Origin: Porphyra umbilicalis
Taxonomy: Eukaryota; Rhodophyta; Bangiophyceae; Bangiales; Bangiaceae
Assembly (NCBI GenBank): GCA_002049455.2
Contig: KV918986.1
Span: 1 to 64,000, forward strand
Reading direction: 5' to 3'
DNA length: 64,000 bases
Position numbers and translations under genes: made by a program. Of this stretch, positions 31,108 to 41,020 are shown in pieces (position 1 is the first letter of the stretch; the number at the start of each line of letters is the position of its first letter). The notes beneath the pieces are model-generated. The model saw nothing but the letters and a program-made list of their open reading frames with translations. It was not told the DNA's origin and searched no databases.

Positions 31108-32602
31108 ATGCGTGTTCGGCCCTTTGCGGCGGTGCGCCCCGCCGACTCGGCTGCTGCCGGGCGGGTGGCGTGCCCCCCCTACGACGTGGTGTCAGCGTCT
31201 GAGGCTATTGCCGCCGCCGCCGCTGCCCCCGACACCTTCCTCCGCGTCGTCCTCCCCGAGTGCGGGCTCCCCGACGGCGGCACCGGCGCGCCCGCCGCCG
31301 CCCGCCACGAGGCGGCCGCCGCCGCGCTCGCCCGCCTCACCACGGACGGGCTGCTGGTGCGGGAGCGCACCCCAGCGCTCTACGTGTATGAGCTGCGCGT
31401 CGCCGACGGCGGCGGCGGCGGCGACCACGCGCAGCGCGGCCTCGTCGCGACCGTGTCGGTCCGCGACTACGCGACGGGCGTCATCCGCGTGCACGAAGAC
31501 ACGCGGGCGGTCAAGGAGGCGGAGCGCGCGGCGCTCACCGACGCGCTCAGTGCGCACACGGGGCCCGTCTTTTTGACCCACCCCGACGGCGGGGGAGTGG
31601 GCGGCACCGGCGCCGACGCTGCCGGCGGCGGCGGGGCGGCGCCCGGAGGCGTCACGGCCGCCCTCGACGCGGCCGTCGCGGGCGCGGGCCCCCCCCTCTT
31701 TTCCTTTACCGCCGACGACGCGTGCGGCCCCGTCACCCACACCGTGTGGCGGGTGGACGGGGCGGCCGCAGACGCCCTCGGCGGCGTCTATGCCGCCTGC
31801 GTGCCCGCCGCGTATGTGGCGGACGGGCACCACCGGGCGGCGTCGGCGGCGTCGGTCGGCGCCGCCCGCGCGGCCGTCGACGGCGCGCCGACGGCGGCGG
31901 ACGGGGAGGTGGAGGCGGCCTGGTTCCTCGCCGCCCTCTTCCCCGTCTCCCACATGCGGCTGCTGCCCTACCACCGGGTCGTCCGCGACTTGCCGGGAGG
32001 GACCGACGCAGACGCCTTTCTCGCCCGCCTCTCGGCCGTGTGCGACGTGGCGCCGGCGTCGGCCGACGCGGCGGCCGCCGCCGCCGCCGCACCGGCGGTG
32101 CCGCTGCTGGGGGGGTGCCGCCGGCGGGGGGGGTGGCGCCGGCGCCCCGCCGCCGCTGCCACCCCGCCCGACGGTCGTCCGTATGTACGTGCGCCGCGAG
32201 TGGTACCGCGTGACGCTGCCGGCGGCAGCGGCGGCGGGCGGCGGCGGCGGCGGCGGCGGCGACGCGGGCCCCGCCGCCGCCCTCGACTGCGCGCGCCTCC
32301 AAGACACCGTCTTGGGCCCGCTCCTGGGGGTGACCGCCCCCCGCACGGACCCGCGGATGGAGTTTGTCGGCGGCGACGCGGGCGTGCCGGGCCTCGTCGC
32401 GGCCGTCGACGCGGCTGACAAGGCGGCGGCGGGGGTGGCGGCGGGCGGCGGCGCGGCGGCCTCGTCGGCGGTGGCGTTTGCCATGGCCCCGGTTGCCCTC
32501 GACGACCTGCTGGCCGTGTCGGACGCGGGCGCGCGGATGCCCCCAAAGTCGACGTGGTTCTCCCCAAAGCTGCGGTCGGGGCTGTTTGTGCACCCGTTTT
32601 AG
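31108..32602 (+). CDS. DUF1015-family protein, one frameshift
   Basis: The start MRVRPFAAVRPADSAAAGRV and VACPPYDVVSASEA are typical of the DUF1015 N-terminus. LYVYELRV, a basic/acidic stretch beginning VSVRDYATGVIRVHEDT, VYAACVPAAYVADGHHRAAS (DGHHR is a family hallmark) and MRLLPYHRVV follow in order. Within 32109-32133, two G runs of 7 and 8 shift the frame. The conserved end (VRMYVRREWYRVTL, RTDPRMEFVGGD and PPKSTWFSPKLRSGLFVHPF) continues in another frame to a stop at 32602. The expected full protein is about 500 residues. The family has no assigned enzyme activity; it is mainly bacterial. It is convergent with NOC3. Confidence 0.88.
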
Positions 32603-33239
32603 AGGGGGGGGGGAGGGGGCAGCCGCGTCGGGCGGGCGCACCGTCGGGCGGCCAGGTGGTGGGTAGGGGGTGCGGGCACTGCACGGTCGGACGGGCTGGT
32701 CTGTGTACAGGGGAACGGTATTGACTTTTGTTTCTCTCCTTGGTGATGGCGTTTCCGTGTGAGTGGGGGGTTTTTGCCAGGGGATACAGAGCCTTTATGT
32801 CGGGGTCCTGGTGTGCACACTTTGTCCTTGTGGTCAACCGTCGCCTGGACCGACGGCCGCGCGGGCACTCATCTGCCGCGCGGCTCGACGAGTGGAAAGC
32901 AGCGCCAGACATGGCAGGCGGCAGCACTGCCGCCGCGCCGGCCACACACACCCACCGTCGCCACCGCCCCGGCGGCGGCAACGGCAGCCCACATGTGCAC
33001 CACACCCGGGGCAGCCGACAAGGGATCCACCCCACCCCCGCGCCGCCGTCGACGCGCGCCCAACCACGCCCCACGCGGCGTGCCGCCGCGCACACGCGCG
33101 GCACGACCCGCCACGCAGCAGCCACCCCCCCGGCGACCAGCGCCCCCCCCCCCCCCCTCACACCCGCCGCTCCCCCCCACGCCCCGCGGCGGCACCGGCG
33201 GCGGCAGCGGCGCAAACCCCCCCCCCGCGCGGAAAACGT
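32603..33239. other. Convergent 3' flanks of DUF1015 and NOC3 genes
   Basis: The plus-strand gene stops at 32602 and the minus-strand NOC3 reading fades near 33.24 kb, so this stretch should hold both 3' ends. No hairpin or poly(A) signal could be assigned with confidence, and the NOC3 stop codon is not fixed. Confidence 0.4.
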
Positions 33240-35344
33240 GCGCACAATCCCCGCCGCGTCGGCGAGGCGCACCCCCCCCACGGCGTCGAGGGGGACCCCC
33301 CCCCCCCCCAGCAGCGCCGCCGCAGCGGCAGCCACCCCCGGGTGCGCCGCCGCCGCGAGGGCCACGAGGGGCCACGGCGGCGCCGCCGCCGCGGCGGCAG
33401 TCAGCAGCGCCGCATCCACCCCGCCGCCGCCGTCCCCGTCGCCGTCGCCGTCAGTGGCGGCGGCGCCGAGCAACGACGCCGTGTCGCCCGCCGCCGCCAC
33501 CCCCCGGGGCGGGAGCGCCACCGCGTCGCCGGCGGGCCCCGCGCCGTCGTCGCCGTCGGCGTCTGCCGCGGCGGCAGTCCCCGCCGCGGGGGTGGGGGTC
33601 CGCGCCCCCCCCCCCCCCCCCCCGGGGGCGGGCGTAGCCCCGGGAGCGCGCGCGCAAACGGGCTCGCCGCCGCCAGCAGCGCGAGCGCCGCCGCCGCCGA
33701 CGGTGCCGCCGCCGCGCCGCGCAGCAGCGCCGTTGCCGCCGCCGCTGCCGCGGCTGCCGGGAGCGCGCGGCCCGCCGGGCGCCCCCGCCCCGCGGCGGCG
33801 AGCGCGGCTCCCGCGGCGGCGGCCGCCTCCTCTGCCCCCGCCGCCGACGCGGCGGCGGCGTCGGGCCCCGACAGCCGCGCGAGCGTCACGAGCAGCGCCC
33901 CGTCAAAGGCGGCCAAGTCCCCAACGCCCGCCGCCGCAGAGGCCGCGTCGGCCACGCCGCCGCCGCGCGCCGCGGCGGCAGCGGCGGCGGGCGTCTGCAG
34001 CAGCACCGCATAGGCGGCGGTGAGGGTGCGGAGGGCGTCGGGGAGTGGCAGGGCGGTCGGCGAGAGGAGCGGGAGGAGGGTGTCGACGAGCGCCGCGAGG
34101 AGGGGCGGCGACAGGGAGTTGGCAACCCGCCCGACGCCCGTGACGGCCGTCGACAGCGCGGGGGGGGCGGCGGGGGGGGGGGCGCCCCCACCCCCCGCCC
34201 CGCCCCGCGCCCGCGCCGCCGCGGCGGCGGCGGTGAGGACGGAAAAAAAGGCCGTTGACGACGACGCGACGAGCGCCGCGCGCGCTTTGCGGCGCTCGGC
34301 CGACGACGCTTCCGCGTCCGCTTCGGCGAGGTCCCGCGCGAGCGCCGCCGCCCCGCCCGCATCGTCGGCCGCCCACTCGGATGCGCTCTTGCCAATCGCC
34401 GCCGCGCGGGCGGCTTTGCCCGCGGCGGCACGCCCCTTGCGCCCCCCCCCCCCCCCCCCCCCCCCCCCGCCGCCCGCGCGGCGGCCGCCCGCTCCCGCGC
34501 CGACGCCGCCGCCACCCCCCGATCGAGCAAATCAAAGCGGAGGGCGAGGAGCGGGGAGAGGGCCTCGGGGGGCAAGCCCCCCACGGCGCCGGCGCGCCCG
34601 CGGCGCCCGTCGACGGCGCGCGCGAGCGCCGCCGCCGCCGCCGTCGCGGCGGCGAGCGCCGACCCCGACGCCCGGTGCGCCACGCCGAGGACGGTCGTGA
34701 GGGCGGCGGCGGCGACGGTGCGCGCGTCGGCCGCGTCGGCGGCGCCGTCGGCGGCGGTCGCCGCGAGCGCCGCCCCGAGCTCCTCCGCCCCGTTAAAGTG
34801 GGGGAGCGCCCCAACCGCCAGGGCGGCGGCGCGGGCGGCGACGACGCGGGCGGGGGCGGGGGGGAGCCGCCGCCGGCCGCCCCGCCCGCCGCCGCCGCCG
34901 CCGCCACCGCAGCCGCCGTCGCCGCCGAGGACGGCGGTGAGGGCGCGCACAAAGCGGGTGTAGGCCGCCAGGAGGGCCTGCTCATAGTTGCGCACCGCCG
35001 CCACGGGCGCCGACACGCGCACGGCCGCTTCCGCGGGCGGCAGCCGCCGGATGGGATACGCGGGCGCAATATCCGCAAACACCTGCGCCTCCGTGAGCAG
35101 CGCCGCGCGGGCGGCGGCCATGGCGGCGGCCGCCGCGTGGGAGACGGCCGCCGCCGCGGCGGCGGGGGACGGCGCGTTTGGGGGGGGGGGCGGGGGGGGG
35201 GCCATCAACCGCCGCAGGTGCCGCGCCGACAGCGCGCGGAGGTCGGCGAGGAGGCCCACGTGCCGCGGCGGGTCGGCCGTGATGGCCGACGCGGTCGCCG
35301 CGAGGGCGTTTTTGAGCGCCTGCAGCGTCTCGGGGGGGGGGTCC

Positions 35345-35376
<32 letters not shown>

Positions 35377-35401
35377 CGACGCGGCGGCGGCAGACGCGGA
35401 C

Positions 35402-35435
<34 letters not shown>

Positions 35436-35547
35436 GCGCGGCCGGTGCGCCACGCGGTGCGGCCACGGGGGGGCGCTTGGTGCGCGCGGCGGCCGCGGGC
35501 GTGGTCGCCCCACGCGCGGCGGCGGCGGCGCGCGGGGGCGGGGCCCT

Positions 35548-35581
<34 letters not shown>

Positions 35582-35926
35582 ACACCAGCGCCGAGTCGCG
35601 CGTCGGCCCCCCTCCCCCCCCCCCGGGGCACGACGCGGAAGCGCCCGTCGGGCCCGAGGACCGGCAGCGCCGGCGGCGCCGCCGGGGCGGTGCGCGCAAA
35701 CTTGCGGGGGGGCCCGCCTCCCACGCCGGGGGGGGGGCGGGGGGGCCCCCCGCGACCGCCGGGAACGGCCGGGCGTGCCGCTGCCGCTGCCCGGTCGGCC
35801 GCCGCCGCCACGCCCGCCGCCGCCGCCGCCGTCGCCGCCGCGGGTGGTGGAGCGGCTGCGCTTGGCGCCGGCGCGGGCGGGGGGGGTGCCTTTGCCGCGC
35901 TTGGAGGCCACAACGTGGGCGCCCAT
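33240..35926 (-). CDS. NOC3: Nucleolar complex protein 3 (NOC3-like), frame broken
   Basis: NOC3 works with NOC2 in pre-60S ribosome assembly in the nucleolus. The likely start at 35926 (MGAHVVASKRGKGTPPARAG) is strongly basic. After a frame change near 35.73-35.88 kb the frame carries ALPVLGPDGRFRVVPR, LQALKNALAATASAITADPP, and the family hallmark VFADIAPAYPIRRL followed by AAVRNYEQALLAAYTRFVRA. PHFNGAEELGAAL, GLPPEALSPLLALRFDLLD and then a C27 run at 34442-34468 follow, where the frame changes again. The tail reads ADAEASSAERRKARAALVAS and VTGVGRVANSLSPPLLAAL, then a helical Ala-rich stretch, and ends with the motif ADAAGIVRTFSARGG near 33.24 kb. The motifs match NOC3 in order. A C32 run (35550-35581) lies inside the gene as an encoded Gly tract. 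Confidence 0.72.
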
Positions 35927-37013
35927 GGTGGCGGCAGGCCACAGACGGGAAGGGAAGGTCGACGGGGAGCGGGGGGGGAGCGCCCGCGGGGACGAGGCCG
36001 GCGGCGGCACGGTCGGGCGCGGCCGCGGGCGGCCAAGGTCAAAGACGCGCCGACGACGTCGGCCCGTCGCGGCTCAACGGCCGACAATCAGACCGATTTG
36101 GACGAATCCCCGTGACTGTCCTCGAGTTTAGAAAAGAGGCCCGTCAACTGGCCCCCCTTGCGGACGCTTAAGCGCCAAGCGCTTGGCAGTGGCGGCGAGC
36201 CGGCGCCGGCTGCAATGTCTCGCGCGCCGTCTTGGCGCGGATCGCGTCTTCCCCATGGGGTCAACCGACCCGCGAGCCACTCCCGACAAGCCGGGGCCGC
36301 CCACCCTTCCCTTGCATCCGCCCGGGGTGGGAGAGTATCGGGGCGCCCCCGAGTCGCATCGCTCCCAACACCCTCGTCACAGGCACTGCCGCGTGCGTGG
36401 CGCACGTTCACGACACGGCGGCGGCTTCCCGTGTTTGGCGGGGGCAGAGGGGGGCGAGGAGGGAGGAGGCGATGGAAGCGAGCGTGGCGACGGCTGCCAC
36501 GGGCACAATGGCGCTGCGCTTGGCGACTCTGTCGGCGATACCGTGACGGGGGCGGGCCAGAGGAGGGCCGTCGCGTAGCTGCCGCGCCATGCGACGCGGG
36601 CCAGACCAGCGGTGGAGACTGGGTGTGGGGACGCAGGGCAGGAACACGCAACGGGCACCTGCTGGTTGGCCTCCCTTGTACGCGCGGGCGTGCCGCTGAC
36701 CATGCCAGCACAGTTGCGGGCGCAGGCGCCACGATCCGCCACCGCCGCGGAGCGTGCCACCCGAGCCCGAGGCTCCCACTGATGGAGTGGGGTTTGAACA
36801 GCCCCAATCCAGCGCAAAAAAAAACAGACGGATTTTACAGGGAGACGCGCGTGGAGCCCGATCCGCGCCCCATTCACAAGCGCCCCCACAAAGCACTACG
36901 GCCGACCTCTCGTGGAGTTCCTCACCGTGGACGACCTCCGCCGCGGCGCGTCTACTGGGAGCGGTGACCACGTGGCGCTGTTACATACCATCGTTGCACG
37001 CACAGCCCGGTGG
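35927..37013. other. Intergenic region 5' of NOC3 and 3' of the first DUF2207-like gene
   Basis: The first part is the presumed NOC3 promoter side. Frames to 36.9 kb lack any conserved motif. No repeat structure was seen. Confidence 0.4.
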
Positions 37014-38432
37014 TCATTGCTGCGTCGACGGCCACAGGCAGGGGTGAGAGTGCGTTCCGCCGTGCGGCCGGGTGGGTCTAGCCCCCACCCCCCCGCCGCC
37101 TCCGCCACCGCAACCGCCCCCCCCTCCGCCTCCCCCGCCACCTGCGCAGCCGCCGCCGCCGCCGCCCGCAAATCCGCCGCCACCCCCATAGCCGAAAGAG
37201 CCCACAAACGCACCCCCCGTCGCACCCCGTCGGGCGTGTCCTCCCCCTTCTGCCGCTAGCGGGTTTGAGTACTTGCACAGAATCGTGAAGCAGGTGGCAA
37301 TGAAGACCAGCCCCCCTGCGACGCCGAGTGCCGTCCCCCAGTCTACGTCGACGGACCAGTCAGCGCCATCCCCATATTGTCCGATGCACACGTCTGGCGC
37401 GACGGGCGCCGCACACGCGAGAGGCGCCACGCCACCGCCCCCGGCGCTGCCGGGTGTATAGGTGACGGTGATCCACTCCGCCTCGGCGCCCACCCCCACC
37501 GTTCGAAACGGAAAGGTCACGACCGGCGGCGCGGTGGGCGCGCCGCTGCCACCGCCACCCGACAGCTCCGCACGGTTGGCACCTGGCCCCGTGGCGGTGA
37601 CAGTGGTCGAGCCCGGCGGCAACACAAACCGCACGCGCACATTGTACAGCGTCTTGAGCCAGTCGCTGCCCGGCGACCAGGTCAGCGACCGCCGCGCGAC
37701 GGGCACCACCGTGCCATTGCCGACAGACGTCCCATTGGCGGGCGCCGGCGGCGCGCCGCCGATGCCGTCCGCGGCCGACTGGCCCGCGCCGAGGCGGTAC
37801 GCCACCCGGTACGTGCTCGGCGTCAATGGCAGCCGAGCCGTGGGCCAATTGATCGTATCCCCGTCAACGCACGAGGTGGACGTGGCGCGCATAGTGAGGG
37901 GCGGCCCGACGGTGACGGCAGCGGCGCCAGTGCCATTCCTCGTAGGCATTCCTTGTGCAACGGTCAAGCCGGTGAAGCCGGCAGCGGCGGTTGCCGCAGG
38001 TACCACTCGCCGCGCGTCGCGGCCGGTCGTGTAAGGCCACGTCCAATCTTCCATAACCACGACACCGCAACGGCCGTCCGCGTCTGCCGTCACCGTCACA
38101 CCAACGTAGCACAGGTACGGGGCAGACACGGTCGTGTCGTCGGCGACGCTCGGCGGGCTCGCCGACCCGACGCGGCACTCCAGGAGGGCGACGAAATCGT
38201 CTTGCGGTGGCGGTGAGCCATCGGGCGACAGTGGCACCCTTGCGGCCAGGGAGACGACCTGAGGCGACTCGCCGCCGTCATCTTGCAAACCGTCGCTGCT
38301 GCGGGGACGCAGCGCCGCCGGACCGGCGGCGGCCACGGCGGTCAAGAGACAAGCAGCCGTCACCGCCACCGCCACAGCGGGGCCCGCCCAGCACCACAGT
38401 CGGTACCGTCGAGACAAATGTGGTGCCGCCAT
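37014..38432 (-). CDS. Single-pass membrane protein, DUF2207-like ectodomain (paralogue 1)
   Basis: Start 38432 (MAAPHLSRRYRLW) is chosen because the paralogue at 46379 aligns from its own Met there; 63 more bases are open upstream. The protein is about 472 residues. A signal anchor or signal peptide (residues 11-34) is followed by a disordered linker. A 300-residue ectodomain carries TADADGRCGVVVMEDWTWPY, TTGRDARRVVPAA, a long Ile/Val strand series, TYRVAYRLGAGQ and LKTLYNVRVRFVLPPGST. A C-terminal helix (LGVAGGLVFIATCFTILCKY) follows, then a Gly-rich tail with Cys ending THSHPCLWPSTQQ. The order (extracellular beta domain starting with a DGxxxVxE-like strand and an R-x-V-P turn, then TM, then Gly-rich tail) resembles DUF2207 predicted membrane proteins, but this is from memory, not a search. 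Confidence 0.65.
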   Translation of the reverse strand: MAAPHLSRRYRLWCWAGPAVAVAVTAACLLTAVAAAGPAALRPRSSDGLQDDGGESPQVVSLAARVPLSPDGSPPPQDDFVALLECRVGSASPPSVADDTTVSAPYLCYVGVTVTADADGRCGVVVMEDWTWPYTTGRDARRVVPAATAAAGFTGLTVAQGMPTRNGTGAAAVTVGPPLTMRATSTSCVDGDTINWPTARLPLTPSTYRVAYRLGAGQSAADGIGGAPPAPANGTSVGNGTVVPVARRSLTWSPGSDWLKTLYNVRVRFVLPPGSTTVTATGPGANRAELSGGGGSGAPTAPPVVTFPFRTVGVGAEAEWITVTYTPGSAGGGGVAPLACAAPVAPDVCIGQYGDGADWSVDVDWGTALGVAGGLVFIATCFTILCKYSNPLAAEGGGHARRGATGGAFVGSFGYGGGGGFAGGGGGGCAGGGGGGGGGGCGGGGGGGVGARPTRPHGGTHSHPCLWPSTQQ

Positions 38433-38850
38433 TCCTCTGCCAGGCGCTGTTGTACCGAACCACTGCGTGAGTCGGCGGATGGAAGCCGCGCCCAAGTTGG
38501 GGGCTTGCGTCGTCGGTCACGGCGGCTCCAAGCCGAAGGGTCGGTCCGCGCCCACCCGGGCTGCAGGCGAGCTTTGGAGCTCGCGGCATTTATGTTCCAG
38601 AAACCAACACTGGCGGGGCGAGCGGTTCCGTGAGATAAGGTGGGTGCCCCGCTGGGAAAACGGCGACCAGTCGGGATTCTGTCGAGGGATGACGAACCCT
38701 TCCGGAAGGGTGGGTCATGGAACGCCAGGATCCTCGTGTTCGATGAGCAACGGCATGCACAGAGGTCCCCGTCCTCGTGGCAGCCTCAAATAATCGGTCG
38801 GTGATTGGGAGCCAGTCGCTACGAGGTCGGTACGAGGTCCTCCGTTGTCA
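38433..38850 (-). promoter_or_regulatory. Upstream region conserved with that of paralogue 2
   Basis: The 5' flank of paralogue 1 resembles the flank at 46380-46790 beyond the coding region. Shared blocks include CTCGTGTTCGATGAG, GTGGCAGCCTCA and GGTCGCTACGAGG-type stretches in the same order. The duplicated unit therefore includes the likely promoter. No specific motif can be assigned. Confidence 0.5.
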
Positions 38851-39559
38851 ACAATGACCACGCTCCGCAGCGAATGGGGCAGGACCACCAGATGTGCCAG
38901 CCGGCTTGCCAGCCATACGATCAATATGCGCTGACCAGACGCATATTGAGAGAGAAAATAACTCGTTTCGACATCAATAGCACAGGATTGGTCGAAACCA
39001 GAGCCACTTGAGTTTTTGGACTTAATACAGAGGTCTTGTCCGCGGGTCCCAAAACTATTTATCTTCTGAATACACAATCATGGGCAACGAGTCGTGAATA
39101 AGGTCACAGCACCTCATTTCCCTGGCCTTCAGGACAGGGTGCTCTCAAAGTGTAGTGTTGCACACATATACTTAGATCAAGGGACTTGGTCTCCGTTTCA
39201 GAGGTGGCAGTCTGCATTCATGTCCTCAGGGAATCTGAGGGCGTGTCAGCGTTGGAAGGGTCGCGATGACGCTAAAAGCGAATAGAGTTACGCGGCTGAG
39301 AAGGACTGTCCTGCCACAAGGGTCACAGGGCCCAGACGGCGCCTGCCCCCCTGCCCCCCCCCACCGCCCCGAGTTGCGCGCGGCGACCACGTGCAGCGAC
39401 TTCCGGGGTTCGACGAGCCCGCGATGACCCGCGGGTGATCGTACGTGCGCGCCGGCTGCTGTTGCGGCGGCATGTATTGTTATAATAACCGGGACGGATT
39501 GAACCGAATAATGACTGTAGTTCTCCTTCGTTACGTCTCTCGCGCCCCTCCACACTATG
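38851..39559. other. Intergenic, no feature seen
   Basis: More AT-balanced sequence with no protein-like frame. A MITE-like element follows directly at 39560. Confidence 0.4.
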
Positions 39560-39880
39560 CCTAAAGCTTTAGTGTCTATTCTACCGCGAAATGGCATCAA
39601 ATGATGCCCGGTAGTGCATCAAATAATGCACCCTCTCACAGGGCCAGACAACGACGGTTCGACCCCCCTTTTTCTGGCGTCTGGAGCTCCCCCCATGTAT
39701 GTCCGTAGCACAATGGCTCCGAGCTCCCCCAAGAGTAACAGAGCATCTCTGAGTCCGTTTCTGTTGTCAAAAGAAGCGTGCGAGGCCGAGAAGCACGAAA
39801 AGAATGGTGTCAAAAAAGTGCATCAAATGATGCCCAGGGCATCAAATGATGCACTCGGTAGAGTAGACACTAAATTTAGG
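39560..39880. mobile_element. MITE-like element with palindromic subterminal repeats
   Basis: The ends are inverted repeats: 39560-39586 (CCTAAA, then TTTAGTGTCTA and TCTACCG, with two extra bases) against 39856-39880 read on the other strand, differing by one base and a 2-base gap. Just inside them are four copies of the palindrome GCATCAAATGATGC: 39594-39607, 39616-39629 (one base changed), 39820-39833 and 39839-39852, two at each end. It has no coding capacity. No clear target duplication was found. Confidence 0.75.
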
Positions 39881-40237
39881 GGGGTGCGCCGCCGCCTCCA
39901 CCGCGGGGCACGTGCTCGCCGTCATTGAGGCGACGGGGGGGACAGCTCGCGCGGCGGCCGCTGCCGCGTTTGCGGCGGACAGGGGAGGGGGTGGGGGGGT
40001 GGGGTGGTTATGGGCCGACCGCGACCGCCACACGGCCACCCTCACCAGGGTTGAGGCGTGTGAGGCGTTGCCCTCGGGAACGCCGGGGGGAAGAGAAATG
40101 GCGACCAGCTTGCGAGAAGACGGCACACATGTGGGCGGGAAGGCGGCGGCGACGACCGCCGAACCGACACACGCCATCACGACGGCGATAGCGGCGGCCG
40201 CCGCCACGCGGCGTGCGGCCGGGCAGGAGTGTAGCAT
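39842..40237 (-). CDS. Possible small secreted protein
   Basis: From the ATG at 40237 a 131-residue frame begins LHSCPAARRVAAAAAIAVVM and continues hydrophobic to about residue 35, resembling a signal peptide or anchor. A Cys-containing, Pro/Ala-rich stretch follows and ends near the MITE (SVYSTECII). There are no homologues in memory. The overlap with the MITE end, and the large repetitive upstream frame, make this uncertain. Confidence 0.3.
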   Translation of the reverse strand: MLHSCPAARRVAAAAAIAVVMACVGSAVVAAAFPPTCVPSSRKLVAISLPPGVPEGNASHASTLVRVAVWRSRSAHNHPTPPPPPLSAANAAAAAARAVPPVASMTASTCPAVEAAAHPPKFSVYSTECII

Positions 40238-40339
40238 GGCATATAGCAGCACTCCTCCCACCTGCACGGTGGCGGTCGGGTGCGCACATGCCGGTGGTGC
40301 AGCAGGGACATTGAGCAGGTGAGCTCCGCAGGCAAAGAC

Positions 40340-41020
40340 CAACCGCTGCCGCCACCCCGAGCCGCCGCCGCCGCCGCCGCCCGCTGCCACCGGCGCCCAG
40401 TCCTGCCGCCGCCGCCGTCCCCTGCCGCCGCCGCCGCCGCCCCGGGTCGCCGCCGCCGCCTCCCCCGGCTGCGGCCGCCCCTGCCTGCCACAGCCGCCAA
40501 CTCGACCTGCTAGCGCCGCCGCCGCCGCCCCGTGCCGTCGCCGCCCCTGCCTGCCGCCGCCCCCGCCCCCGGTAGCCGGCACTGCCGTTCCCAGCTGCCG
40601 CCGCCGCCGCCGCCGCCAGCCGCTGCAGCCGCCGCCCCCGACCGACACCGTCGTCTCCCCCGGCTGTTGCCACTGCCACCCGCGGCGGCCGCCGCCGCCG
40701 TCCCCAGCCGTCGCGGTCCCCGGCCGCCGCCGCCGCCGCCCCCGCCCGCTGCCGTCGCCGCCACCGGCGGCCGCCGCCGCCGCCCCCGGCGACTGCCGCC
40801 CCCGCTCCCGGCATCTGCCGCCGCCGCCCCCAGCTGCTGCCTTCACCACCGCCGCCCCCTGCCGTCGCCGCCACAAGCCGCTGCCGCCGCCGCCCGCCGC
40901 GGCTGCCGCCGCCACCGGCCGACGCCGCCGCCGCTCCCGGCGACTGCTGCCGCCGACCCCGGCGGCTACAGCCGCCGGCCCCAGCGGCTGCCGCCGCCGC
41001 CCGCGGCGGCTGCAGCCGGG
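40340..41020 (-). repeat. GC-rich minisatellite, about 63-66 bp period
   Basis: Read on the minus strand this translates as repeated units of about 21-22 residues, each with an Ala run, a Gly-rich part and an Arg-rich part (for example AGAAAAAAGDRDGWGRRRR, then ATAGGDDGVGRGRR). About eleven imperfect units are visible. The plus-strand composition is CCGCCG-rich. The period is estimated by eye. Confidence 0.6.
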
